Assembly (NCBI GenBank): GCA_964415885.1
Contig: CAYQCE010000034.1
Span: forward strand, 1 to 35,426
From: CAYQCE01 sp964415885
GTDB lineage: Bacteria > Zixibacteria > MSB-5A5 > JAABVY01 > JAHJOQ01
Direction of reading: 5' to 3'
Length of the DNA stretch: 35,426 bases
Shown: one piece after another, positions 1-7,796 of the stretch
Numbering within the stretch: the first letter of the stretch is position 1
How the letters are laid out: each line of letters opens with the position of its first letter
Position numbers and translations under genes: made by a program
The notes under the pieces: model-generated
The model's database searches: none
Told to the model about the DNA's origin: nothing
Seen by the model: the letters and a program-made list of their open reading frames with translations, nothing else

Positions 1-376
1 CGTACGGATCGACGAAATACCCGAGTGTAAACCTTGCGACCGATTCGATGTCGATCTTGTCCGTCGACTTTACCGGTTCCTTCCAGTCTTTTGTTTCGGG
101 GTCCTGGTTCAGAGTTTGCCCGAATGCGAGTTTTACGATCGTCCTTGTGTTGAACTTGGGGCTGGTCTGCTTTTCGAAAACTCCGTTGGCATTCGCTACC
201 CAGGTGACGTTGGAAGCTTCGCCGCCGGTCCAGTTATCGGAGTAACTGCTCTGGGTCACATTGATCCCCAGATCGAGTTTCTTTTTCCATGCGAATGTGG
301 TGTCTGATTCAGAGGCGAATGACGTGACCGAGACCAGAAGAAGAACCATGCAAATCGATACAGTAGTGATCTTCAA
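1..376 (-). CDS. DUF3078-like outer-membrane protein, 5' part only
   Basis: This gene runs off the left edge of the window, so only about the first 125 residues are present. It starts at a TTG (376-374) preceded by a strong Shine-Dalgarno, AAGGAGG, about 7 nt upstream; no ATG gives a better start, and Met10 lies inside the signal peptide. Residues 1-20 form a signal peptide (hydrophobic core MVLLLVSVTSFA). The mature N-terminus has a WKKKLDLGINVTQ segment, then SDNWTGGE, then WVANANGVFEK. This spacing resembles the start of the DUF3078 family of Bacteroidetes-type outer-membrane beta-barrels; the family match is from memory. The function is unknown. Divergently transcribed from the ABC exporter at 567. 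Confidence 0.6.
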   Translation of the reverse strand, partial: MKITTVSICMVLLLVSVTSFASESDTTFAWKKKLDLGINVTQSSYSDNWTGGEASNVTWVANANGVFEKQTSPKFNTRTIVKLAFGQTLNQDPETKDWKEPVKSTDKIDIESVARFTLGYFVDPY

Positions 377-472
377 AACTTATCCTCCTTGATAGATTTC
401 CTGCTAAACTCGATTTCTAAACTGTGGGTCCGACTGCAACAAAATGCGAACCCTGCTCGTACTTCTGAAAGA

Positions 473-486
473 GAGCCAATTGGCTC
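473..486. promoter_or_regulatory. 14-bp perfect palindrome, candidate operator
   Basis: GAGCCAATTGGCTC is a perfect inverted repeat with no gap. It lies in the 190-bp intergenic region between the divergent DUF3078-like gene and the ABC exporter. A -10-like GATAAT (487-492) follows it directly on the + strand, but the matching -35 is poor. A repressor bound here would cover the -10 of the exporter operon. The role is inferred from position and symmetry only. Confidence 0.25.
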
Positions 487-566
487 GATAATAACCATTT
501 GATTCTCGGGAGGAAACCGGTATTTTCAGCTTGATGTTCCAGGTGGCTAAACACGAAAGGTAAGAT

Positions 567-1328
567 ATGCTGAGCGTGAACGCTTTGAGCCGATATTTTG
601 GCGAGCTGAAAGCGGTAGACGACCTCTCGTTTTCAGTTGAAGGGGGCGAGATTTTCGGACTTCTCGGTCCGAACGGTGCCGGCAAGACAACAACGATCAA
701 GATGATGGTCGGGATGCTCGAGCCGACCGACGGTACTGTGTCGGTCTGCGGGCATGACGTCCTGAGTGAACCTATCGAGGTCAAAAAGAGAATCGGCTAT
801 GTCCCGGAGACATGCTCGCTCTACGAGAATCTCTCGGGACGCGAATATCTCGAGCTGATCGGCAACCTTCACCATCTCCCTGCCGACCGAATTGAGTCGC
901 AAATAGATAAGCTGGCACCTACGCTCGGCCTCTCTGACGCGATAGATCAGCGCATCATCACTTATTCCAAGGGGATGAAACAGAAGGTTCTCTTGTCATC
1001 GGCTCTTTTGCACAATCCGGAGGTCATTATCATGGACGAGCCGTTCTCGGGTCTCGACTCGAACAGCGCCGCAGTCTTCAAGCATGTGATCGGCAGGCTC
1101 GCCGAATCTGGCAAGGCTGTGATATTCAGCTCGCACGTTCTCGAAGTCGTGGAGAAGCTGTGCGGGCGGCTCCTGATCATCCATGAGGGCCGCAAGCTCG
1201 CCGAGGGTACGGTAGAAGCGATCGCGGCGAAAGCGGGTGAGACCTCTCTCGTTGATTCCTTCTCACGCCTGACCGGTATCACCGATGTCGGCGAGATCGC
1301 CGATGATATCCTCAATGCCCTGAGGTAG
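567..1328 (+). CDS. ABC transporter ATP-binding protein
   Basis: This is the cytoplasmic ATPase subunit of an ABC-2-type exporter. It is 253 residues long, the usual size for a stand-alone ATPase. Visible motifs are Walker A GPNGAGKT (34-41), a signature loop YSKGMKQK (a common variant of LSGGQ in ABC-2 exporters), Walker B VIIMDEPFSGLD and the switch histidine in SSHVLEV. The ATG has an upstream purine stretch (GAAAGG). The permease gene starts 5 bp after the stop, so the two are an operon and probably form one transporter. The substrate cannot be told from the sequence. ATPases of this subtype serve drug, lipid or peptide export and membrane-protein processing. Confidence 0.93.
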   Translation: MLSVNALSRYFGELKAVDDLSFSVEGGEIFGLLGPNGAGKTTTIKMMVGMLEPTDGTVSVCGHDVLSEPIEVKKRIGYVPETCSLYENLSGREYLELIGNLHHLPADRIESQIDKLAPTLGLSDAIDQRIITYSKGMKQKVLLSSALLHNPEVIIMDEPFSGLDSNSAAVFKHVIGRLAESGKAVIFSSHVLEVVEKLCGRLLIIHEGRKLAEGTVEAIAAKAGETSLVDSFSRLTGITDVGEIADDILNALR

Positions 1329-1333
1329 CGCCA

Positions 1334-2998
1334 ATGGCTTCAGATTCAAAGGACAGTGTTGATCTTCATCAACTGAAACATCTGGTCAAAACCGCCATTA
1401 AACTCGATCTGAGATCGAGCTCGGCACTCAATACGACCAATATCCAGTCGCGCAAGAGCAAGATTCCTCCTTTGGTCAACTCGATGATACTCTATGTTGT
1501 CATGGGTGGGCCGCTCGCCCTGATGACCTGGGCGATTACATCGCCCTTCGTTGCAATGCTATTCCTCGTCATGCTCTCGATGGCTTTTGCCGCTATCAAC
1601 ATCCTGATTGAATTCGGGAGCCTTATCATATCGCCGGAAGATCACAATGTGATCTCCCCGCTGCCTGTGAATTCTCGTACGTACTTCTATTCCAAGCTGA
1701 TTAACCTCCTCTTTTACACATCGTTGCTTACGATCTCGATTGGTATCATCCCGGCGATCGTGTTTGCCGTGCTGCAGAAAAGTGTGGCATATCTTATTGT
1801 GACATTCGCCGTTCTTCTCATGGCCAACTTCGCGGTTTCCCTGGCTACCGCCGCCGTCTACACGAGTTTGCTGCGTGTGGTGAGCCGCGAAAAGCTTTCG
1901 TCTGTGCTGAACTATTTCCAGCTCGGCCTCGCTACTGTCGTCTATCTGGGCTATTTCGCGATACCGAAAATGATCCGCAATGAACAGCAGCAGATCAACA
2001 TCGAGCCAAAGCTGTTTCACTTTCTGCTTCCGCCCGGATGGTATGCCTCTATTGCAGGTATACTCGGTGATGTTAGCTCGCCATACTGGATCGTCTCGGC
2101 GGCGATCGGAGTGTTGGCGCTCGTAGTCCTCTACGCATATGCTTCACGTTTTCTCTCCGTGGGATATGCGGCCACGATCTCGCGTGCGGAGGTGGTTTCG
2201 CGCTCCGCACAGGAGAAGAAGGAGATACGACCCGCACGAAGGAAGCAGTCGGCCGGCGTATACTCATTCGCGAAGCTCGAACCGGAGGAGAAGGCGGTCC
2301 TTAAGCTCATCAAGGCACAGTTCAGGTACGACAACCGGCTGAAGATGACCGTGCTCGGAATCATACCTATGCTCGTGATCTATTTCTTTTTGAGTTTCAG
2401 TGAGACCGGTGGATTTCCGAATCCGTTCGTGCCGGGCGAGGCTGAGAACCTCGAATTCGCCACTATAATGGTGTTCTTCGCCATCGCGGTGTTTCCGATG
2501 TTTGTCCAGAGCGCGCTGGTGTACAGCAAGTCGTATGAGGCGTCATGGGTGTTCTTCGCTACTCCGGCCGACCTGAGAACTCTTGTATTCGCTGTTTCGA
2601 GGTTCATTCACTGGCTGTTTGTGGTACCGTTTATCATCCTGTGCGTTATAGTTTTCTCGATCATATTCAAGAATGTGCTGCATGCGATCGGACTTCTCGC
2701 AGTTGTATACCTGCTGTCAATGATCAATTTCAGAGTGCTCTTCGCTGCGATACCCGATCTTCCGTTCTCCAAACCGCTCGAGAAGACCAGAACCATGTCC
2801 CGCCTCTGGATTGTGGGGATGCTCCTGCCGGCGATAACCGTTGTGCTCCCGCTCTACATACTGATGAGGTTAGCGTTCCAGGATTTCTACATCTACCTGA
2901 TTACGTTGTCAGTTCTGATCCTCATATTCGCACTTGCCACCCTTCTCGCTCACAAGCGGGTGGAGGCCAGGATCGCCAAATTTGGCTATTCTGTTTGA
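1334..2998 (+). CDS. ABC exporter permease, large two-half type
   Basis: A 554-residue polytopic membrane protein translated directly after the ATPase at 567. Roughly 10-12 hydrophobic segments fall into two groups, about residues 45-275 and 335-545. They are separated by a charged cytoplasmic linker (about 280-335, rich in Glu, Lys and Arg). This suggests a fusion or duplication of two 6-TM ABC-2 halves, so one copy could pair with an ATPase dimer. The N-terminal 45 residues are polar and cytoplasmic. No substrate-specific motif was recognised. The permease role rests on the operon and the topology. Confidence 0.8.
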   Translation: MASDSKDSVDLHQLKHLVKTAIKLDLRSSSALNTTNIQSRKSKIPPLVNSMILYVVMGGPLALMTWAITSPFVAMLFLVMLSMAFAAINILIEFGSLIISPEDHNVISPLPVNSRTYFYSKLINLLFYTSLLTISIGIIPAIVFAVLQKSVAYLIVTFAVLLMANFAVSLATAAVYTSLLRVVSREKLSSVLNYFQLGLATVVYLGYFAIPKMIRNEQQQINIEPKLFHFLLPPGWYASIAGILGDVSSPYWIVSAAIGVLALVVLYAYASRFLSVGYAATISRAEVVSRSAQEKKEIRPARRKQSAGVYSFAKLEPEEKAVLKLIKAQFRYDNRLKMTVLGIIPMLVIYFFLSFSETGGFPNPFVPGEAENLEFATIMVFFAIAVFPMFVQSALVYSKSYEASWVFFATPADLRTLVFAVSRFIHWLFVVPFIILCVIVFSIIFKNVLHAIGLLAVVYLLSMINFRVLFAAIPDLPFSKPLEKTRTMSRLWIVGMLLPAITVVLPLYILMRLAFQDFYIYLITLSVLILIFALATLLAHKRVEARIAKFGYSV

Positions 2999-3057
2999 TT
3001 CTGTTATCGTTCAACAGCTTAAAAGGTAAGACGGGCAAAACTGTTCAGCATTAGTAC

Positions 3058-3085
3058 TTGACAAAATCAGGCCGAATTGTATTAT
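3058..3085 (+). promoter_or_regulatory. Promoter of the cohesin/dockerin-like gene
   Basis: A consensus -35, TTGACA (3058-3063), is followed after 16 bp by TATTAT (3080-3085), a five-of-six match to -10. The expected start, near 3092, leaves a leader of about 130 nt before the ATG at 3225. The block CTTGACAAAA-YCAG-AATTG-TGTACA recurs at 14753 upstream of another dockerin-like protein. Confidence 0.6.
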
Positions 3086-3224
3086 GGAGCAGTGTACATC
3101 GTGTCTTCGTCCGGGGGATACCGGAGACGCATACCACTCATATTGACAACGACTTACTGCATTCACCAGTTGCCGAAATAAAACAGCGTAGAAAATATAG
3201 CGGCATAATTTGGAGGATATACTT

Positions 3225-4100
3225 ATGAACGCAGCCAGAATTTCGCTTTTGCTGGCCGCATTGATGCTGGTCTCGACGGTTGCCGTGGCGGACCCGGACA
3301 TTTACGCCTGGTACCGGGTTGAGGCGGAGATCACGGATCAGGTCTACCCCGGCCAGCAGTTTTCGTATGACATTACTCTGACGTATTGTGAGCAGGCGTT
3401 TGCCGGCTACGATATCCTGTTGCAGTACGACCCGTCGGTTCTGATGGTCAACAATGCGGAACTCGGCGACTGGCTCGTCAATTGCGGCTGGGAGTACTTC
3501 GAATATCGATCCGTTGGTAGTGGCCTGATGCGAATAGTGGCTGTTGCTGAAGAGATTTCTGAACCGGGAAGCCCAACATGCTTCACGGGCACGGGCGCTC
3601 TGGCCACGATAGACTTCGAGGTCATCTCCGGCGGTGAGCGCGGGGTCAGTCCGGTACGGTTCCTCTGGGTCGACTGCGGAGACAATGCCTTCACCAATCT
3701 CGGCGGGGATACACTGTTCGTCTCCGATGATGTTTTCGAGCGCGACAGCACTCTCCTGACCGGCACGCCGAATATCGGCGGTATCGATCCGAGTTGCCTG
3801 TTCGCGGACGTCGGCTTTTCACCCGAGGGTGTCCTTGCACCATTTATCGACTTCAAACATGGCGCGGTTACTATAGGTACGCCGTCCGGCTGTGACCCGA
3901 ACGGTAACGGGATTCCGTGGGAGACTACTGAGGACGTCATCTTCCTTATAAACTATGTTTTCCTTGGTGGAGCGGCGCCCGACCCGCTATCGGATGGTGA
4001 CTGCAACTGCGATGAGACTCTGAACCTGCTCGATATTACGAGATTTATCGATTATGTCTTCCGCGGCGGAGATGATCCGTGTGGCGGGGATATCGAATAG
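3225..4100 (+). CDS. Secreted protein with cohesin-like domain and dockerin-like doublet
   Basis: The chosen start is MNAARIS, with GGAGG about 8 nt upstream; an earlier in-frame ATG at 3210 lies before that Shine-Dalgarno. Residues 1-23 are a signal peptide cleaved near VAVA-DPD. Residues about 30-200 look like a cohesin-type beta-sandwich: YPGQQFSYDITLT, then GYDILLQYDPSVLMV, then a late LATIDFEV strand. The C-terminal 68 residues (about 224-291) form a degenerate dockerin-like doublet: DPNGNGIPWETTEDVIFLINYVFLGG, read in two parts as a Ca-loop and helix, then DGDCNCDETLN and ITRFIDYVFRGG. Several Ca-ligand positions depart from consensus. The gene has its own promoter and terminator. Probably extracellular or cell-surface; function unknown. 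Carrying both partner folds in one chain is unusual. Confidence 0.7.
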   Translation: MNAARISLLLAALMLVSTVAVADPDIYAWYRVEAEITDQVYPGQQFSYDITLTYCEQAFAGYDILLQYDPSVLMVNNAELGDWLVNCGWEYFEYRSVGSGLMRIVAVAEEISEPGSPTCFTGTGALATIDFEVISGGERGVSPVRFLWVDCGDNAFTNLGGDTLFVSDDVFERDSTLLTGTPNIGGIDPSCLFADVGFSPEGVLAPFIDFKHGAVTIGTPSGCDPNGNGIPWETTEDVIFLINYVFLGGAAPDPLSDGDCNCDETLNLLDITRFIDYVFRGGDDPCGGDIE

Positions 4101-4129
4101 AAGCTGATCTCATAGGACAAGATCGCTCT

Positions 4130-4160
4130 GGCCGCGCATCGGATGCGCGGCCTTTTCTTA
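4130..4160 (+). terminator. Intrinsic terminator
   Basis: GGCCGCGCAT (4130-4139) pairs with ATGCGCGGCC (4143-4152): a 10-bp GC-rich stem with a 3-nt loop, followed by TTTTCTT. It ends the 3225 transcript and lies just before the convergent minus-strand peptidase gene. Confidence 0.85.
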
Positions 4161-4176
4161 TGGTGCTGAATCGGTC

Positions 4177-6438
4177 TTACCTCTCCAGCGCACCTTTGAA
4201 GTAGTTGAATTCGATATCTTTTGGCTTGAAATCGAGCGGTGGGAGCGTGGTTTCTGTCAGGTGACCCTTCGCCTGAACACTCATCACAATTGACAGTTCG
4301 TCATCGAAAACCAGCCTTATCGGCACAATCGAAATGAAACTGTCTGAAACTCTGCTTTGCTCTATTGTGAGGTCCACCAAAAATTTTCCATCACGCTCGT
4401 GAATGTTCGCATCATAATCGAGCTCGGGAACATCGATCCCGAAGACCCACTGATCGAAGAACCAGTCCATTGGTTTCCCGACATGCCGTTCAACTATGTT
4501 CTGAAAATCGAGTGTCGATGCCGGCTCTCGATAATAGGTGGTGATGAAATCTCTCATCATTTCAGAGAAATCCTCGTCAGAGTCGCGTGCCCAGTCCCGC
4601 ATCATACATCGTAGCATGTGTAATACATATGCCCCCTTGCAGTACATTATATCGTAGTAGTCATCAGATTGTGATGACGACAGCCGTCTGCCGAGCCAGA
4701 TAGGGCCGGCCTCGGTGCCCATGCTGTAATCCCAGCCGTGACCGCCGCCCTTCTGCACGATTCGTTTCCGCCAGTTCTCAACGACTTCGAGGTACCTGTC
4801 ATAGTCATACCTGGTCTCCACGAACCATGCTCCCGAGAATTCGGCGAAACCCTCCGATATCCACTGGTCGTGGTAGTTGTCGTACTGTACGATATGTCCC
4901 CACCACTGGTGGGCGACCTCGTGCGCTCTGAAGAGCGACGTCCAGAGCGGGACGTTTCGCTTAAACGATGATCTCGAGAGACTCAGCAGTCCCGGGCTTC
5001 CCTGTCCGTGCGAGAACGGTATCTCGGTAACGAGAATCGGATCGTACGGAATATCGCCAAATTTGAAATTGAAGAACCGAAGTGACCCGATTATGTCGGA
5101 TGCTACAACGCGTCGCATATCTTTCGAAAAAAGGTCGCCACGGTGAGATTCGCCACGATACACGATAACCGTCTGCACGTTCTCCTCGCGCACGGTCAGC
5201 GTATCGAAATAGCCATAGTTGAAGGCCGCGTATTTCTCGGGCTGCGGTGTAACCCACCGTGTGTAGCGATAGTCTCCCGAAATCGAATCGGCTGCCTGCA
5301 TTCCTATCGAGGCGAGAGTCAGTTTTTTGGGACAGCGAAATCTCAGATCGAATTGTGCAGGCTGGTGGAGGGAGTAGCTCGGGTACCAGTTGGTCTGGGT
5401 GGAGATATAGTAATTGCCACCGAAATCCTTCTGTATTAAATCTTCTGACGTGTAGTAGTATGTGAGTTCGGTTGTGTCACCCCGCATCAACGGTGAATTG
5501 AAGAAGACTGTCAGCGCAGGTTCCTCGTCCATTTTCGAAACATACAGCGAGTCCCCTGCCGTCCCAAAGACAGAATCGATATCGGTCTTGTAATAGATCA
5601 TGGAGACCAGGCTGTAGATGGAGTCTACGAGTGGAAGGAGTCTCACCCGGGTCCTGCAGCGTATATGTTCGCGCCCGGTCAGTTCCGCATCGATAGTGTA
5701 GGATAGCGGTTCTATGACCCGCTGCCTGGGACGGTGCTTCCATGATCCGCCGGAATCGTAATACCGCTTCGGGAAGCACGAGATTACCGTCTCGAAAAAG
5801 TCCCCGACTCGGCTGCCGGAGGTCTTGAGCAGTCTGAAGCTCTCGGTAGCTGTTCCGGCGTGGAGCACGGCGTAGCGACCGTCGGCAGACATGAAGTCGA
5901 ACCAGGCCACTTCACCGTGATCTCCGGCTATCTCCGCGACGATGGCAGCTTCGATATTGACCTTTTCGTCGTCGGTTCTATCCTTGGCATTCCTAAAGAA
6001 TTTTGTCAGGCGTCCGGGAAGTTGCCTGACCTCGAGATCGAGGCCGTCGGTGATATGAGAAATCAGCTCCGGCGAGGCGTACAGTCTTGCCCGCTCGAAT
6101 CGTCGTTCGAAAATGCTCTCCCCAAGATGCTGCTCGAGTGCGAATCTCTCTACAGATGTTGGCGGTTCGATGACAATCCTGCCGTTGCCTCTGAATAACA
6201 ATCCCCACTGGGTGCCATCGATCGGAGGCAAAACGAACAACTCGGTACTCTGTGAAAACGAAATCTCGGCGTGATCAATCGTAAACCGAAGACCGTCAGT
6301 TTCCGCATAAAGGCAACTGTCCAGCTCCGGGTCGGATATTCGCTCGTAGTTCATATGATACCATTCGTAGTCCGCACCACTCGCCGGATTCAGGCTGACC
6401 AAAGCAATGAATATGGTGATGTACAAAAGACGCGACAT
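4177..6438 (-). CDS. M1-family-like zinc metallopeptidase, secreted
   Basis: A 753-residue exported peptidase. The ATG at 6438 is preferred because it begins directly with a signal peptide (MSRLLYITIFIALVSLNPASG); a TTG 15 nt upstream is possible. The zinc site is intact: HEVAH (506-510) and the third ligand Glu529 in WISEGFAEF, 18 residues after the second histidine, exactly the M1 spacing. A catalytic-Tyr-type segment, YCKGAYVLHML, follows. The exopeptidase motif GAMEN is absent; the corresponding region reads FSHGQGSPGLLSLS. It may therefore be an M1-like endopeptidase or have altered N-terminus recognition. Last gene of a minus-strand run with the thioredoxin-like protein about 98 nt upstream. 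Confidence 0.85.
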   Translation of the reverse strand: MSRLLYITIFIALVSLNPASGADYEWYHMNYERISDPELDSCLYAETDGLRFTIDHAEISFSQSTELFVLPPIDGTQWGLLFRGNGRIVIEPPTSVERFALEQHLGESIFERRFERARLYASPELISHITDGLDLEVRQLPGRLTKFFRNAKDRTDDEKVNIEAAIVAEIAGDHGEVAWFDFMSADGRYAVLHAGTATESFRLLKTSGSRVGDFFETVISCFPKRYYDSGGSWKHRPRQRVIEPLSYTIDAELTGREHIRCRTRVRLLPLVDSIYSLVSMIYYKTDIDSVFGTAGDSLYVSKMDEEPALTVFFNSPLMRGDTTELTYYYTSEDLIQKDFGGNYYISTQTNWYPSYSLHQPAQFDLRFRCPKKLTLASIGMQAADSISGDYRYTRWVTPQPEKYAAFNYGYFDTLTVREENVQTVIVYRGESHRGDLFSKDMRRVVASDIIGSLRFFNFKFGDIPYDPILVTEIPFSHGQGSPGLLSLSRSSFKRNVPLWTSLFRAHEVAHQWWGHIVQYDNYHDQWISEGFAEFSGAWFVETRYDYDRYLEVVENWRKRIVQKGGGHGWDYSMGTEAGPIWLGRRLSSSQSDDYYDIMYCKGAYVLHMLRCMMRDWARDSDEDFSEMMRDFITTYYREPASTLDFQNIVERHVGKPMDWFFDQWVFGIDVPELDYDANIHERDGKFLVDLTIEQSRVSDSFISIVPIRLVFDDELSIVMSVQAKGHLTETTLPPLDFKPKDIEFNYFKGALER

Positions 6439-6536
6439 ATCATTCCCGTCCAATTGCTATCTTCTTAACGTAATACGAATGTTGCTATCAGGGGTCAAAC
6501 AGATTGCTGGAGCTTTTGCGGTCAATAGAAGCCGGA

Positions 6537-7145
6537 CTACTCCACACTCAATCCCATATCGCGCAGGTACTCATCGAATTCGACCGCCTTGTATGCTCCG
6601 GATGTGATGTACGTCATAAGGTGCTGCATTCGCTGCGGGCGTATTATGCTCGGCTGGCCTCCGACGAACTCGTTCTTCGCGCCGGAGAGAAAGAGTGTCA
6701 TCGGATAGCCGGGCAAAAAGAATATCTTTCGCAGCTCCGATTCGGTAAACTCTCTTCCCTGATAAGTCATCTGCTTATCGCGGTGGGATTGTACCTTGAT
6801 CGGCACGAACTCCTTCTCGATTCGCTCAATTATCTCGGGGTTTGACCAGAGCGAATCCTCCATCCACATGCACGGCGCGCAGTCAATAGTATCGAAATAG
6901 ACGATAGCGAATTTGGGTGTGCCGACAACTTCCATCATGCCGTCATCCCAGTTGCGCCACTTGATTCCGCTATCCGCTATCGGCTTGTCGGATGACGGTG
7001 CATCCGCCGGAATATCCCGGGGCTTATCGTTTGAAGCCGAATCCGATTCACCGCAGGACAAAGAGACAGTCATTGCCAGAATGACTGCGAAGCCAATCGT
7101 AAACAGTCTCATATCACCCACTATTCCGGCGACCTGCCGGATCAT
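6537..7145 (-). CDS. Thioredoxin-like envelope protein
   Basis: Two starts are possible: ATG 7145 (GAGG about 9 nt upstream, chosen) or ATG 7112 (weak ribosome site). Either gives a hydrophobic N-terminal signal ending LSCGES, so this may be a lipoprotein anchored through that Cys, although the lipobox is imperfect. The rest is a thioredoxin fold of the SoxW / thioredoxin_7 kind: VYFDTIDCAPCMWME holds the CxxC redox pair (DCAPC), and GYPMTLFL gives the cis-Pro loop. It is likely periplasmic and may reduce or oxidise envelope disulfides. FmdB lies 11 nt upstream and the peptidase is downstream, so a shared transcript is likely. Confidence 0.8.
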   Translation of the reverse strand: MIRQVAGIVGDMRLFTIGFAVILAMTVSLSCGESDSASNDKPRDIPADAPSSDKPIADSGIKWRNWDDGMMEVVGTPKFAIVYFDTIDCAPCMWMEDSLWSNPEIIERIEKEFVPIKVQSHRDKQMTYQGREFTESELRKIFFLPGYPMTLFLSGAKNEFVGGQPSIIRPQRMQHLMTYITSGAYKAVEFDEYLRDMGLSVE

Positions 7146-7156
7146 ATCTTGATTCC

Positions 7157-7342
7157 TCACCCGGATGGTGCGCAGGACCCTCCGGATTTGGTGGAGGCGG
7201 AACCGGATGCAAAGGCGGAAACCTTCTTCTCCACCGTCGATGAGCCGCAGTTCGGGCAGGCTACGCGATACGATGACGCTGACGCCACCAGGTCCTCGAA
7301 CTCGTGCCCGCAATCCTTGCATCTAAACTCAAACATCGGCAT
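7157..7342 (-). CDS. FmdB-family zinc-ribbon protein
   Basis: A 61-residue protein of the FmdB / CxxC_CxxC_SSSS family. It begins MPMFEFRCKDCGHEFE and has a second CPNCGS knuckle, so four cysteines make one zinc ribbon. The tail is Ser/Gly-rich and ends GGSCAPSG, with one extra Cys. Family members were first noted beside formamidase/amidase genes and are annotated as regulators, but their role is unproven. It sits between the DUF6132 and thioredoxin-like genes on the same strand with short gaps, which suggests an operon linked to thiol or metal chemistry. Confidence 0.85.
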   Translation of the reverse strand: MPMFEFRCKDCGHEFEDLVASASSYRVACPNCGSSTVEKKVSAFASGSASTKSGGSCAPSG

Positions 7343-7391
7343 ACTGTCTTACCTCCGCAGCCAATATATGACTGAGCGATGGATTTTCAAC

Positions 7392-7601
7392 CTATTCCTT
7401 CTCTTTCGACTGATCCGGCCTGCTCGACGGCCAGATTCCGAATGCCACCGCGAAACCGATCAGAGCGCCATACCCGGTGGAAGTCAACGGATTCGAAGTT
7501 AACGGACAGGTGCCGCCGGAGCAACCGATCAGCGCGTAATAGAGATAGCCGAGCCCTGCGAAGACCCCGACTATCAAGAGCTTGACAACTACTGTTTTCA
7601 T
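7392..7601 (-). CDS. DUF6132-family small membrane protein
   Basis: A 69-residue protein with two hydrophobic segments (about 5-26 and 43-60) separated by a cysteine-containing loop, GCSGGTCPLTSNP. This loop and the following TGYGALIGFAV are typical of the DUF6132 family; the match is from memory. The tail is charged (RPDQSKEKE). Its function is unknown. Two Cys on one membrane face, next to a thioredoxin-like protein, suggest thiol redox or sulfur handling, but that is inference. First gene of the minus-strand run that ends at 4177. Confidence 0.75.
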   Translation of the reverse strand: MKTVVVKLLIVGVFAGLGYLYYALIGCSGGTCPLTSNPLTSTGYGALIGFAVAFGIWPSSRPDQSKEKE

Positions 7602-7646
7602 CTCTGTGACTCTCTTGTCTTACTTTCTTTCCTCATCTATACGATC

Positions 7647-7652
7647 ATTATA
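7647..7652 (-). promoter_or_regulatory. Possible -10 box for the 7601-4177 run
   Basis: On the minus strand a perfect TATAAT (complement of 7652-7647) lies 45 nt upstream of the DUF6132 start. No good -35 is found at 16-18 bp, so this is a weak call. The intergenic region 7602-7796 shows nothing else convincing; a TATACT at 7738-7743 on the + strand also lacks a -35. Confidence 0.3.
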
Positions 7653-7796
7653 TGGCTCAAACGATTCAAAGATTCTGATTCCCGATGCAGATTCCGTCAA
7701 AAGGGCGAACAATTCCCCCAGGCTGATGTTCTAAAACTATACTAAATTAGTACGAATATGCGAATCTGATCCTCTAACACCGAAACGGAGCTACTC

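Noticed and set aside
3143..3148. Second TTGACA upstream of the 3225 gene
   Set aside because: No -10-like hexamer at 15-19 bp downstream.
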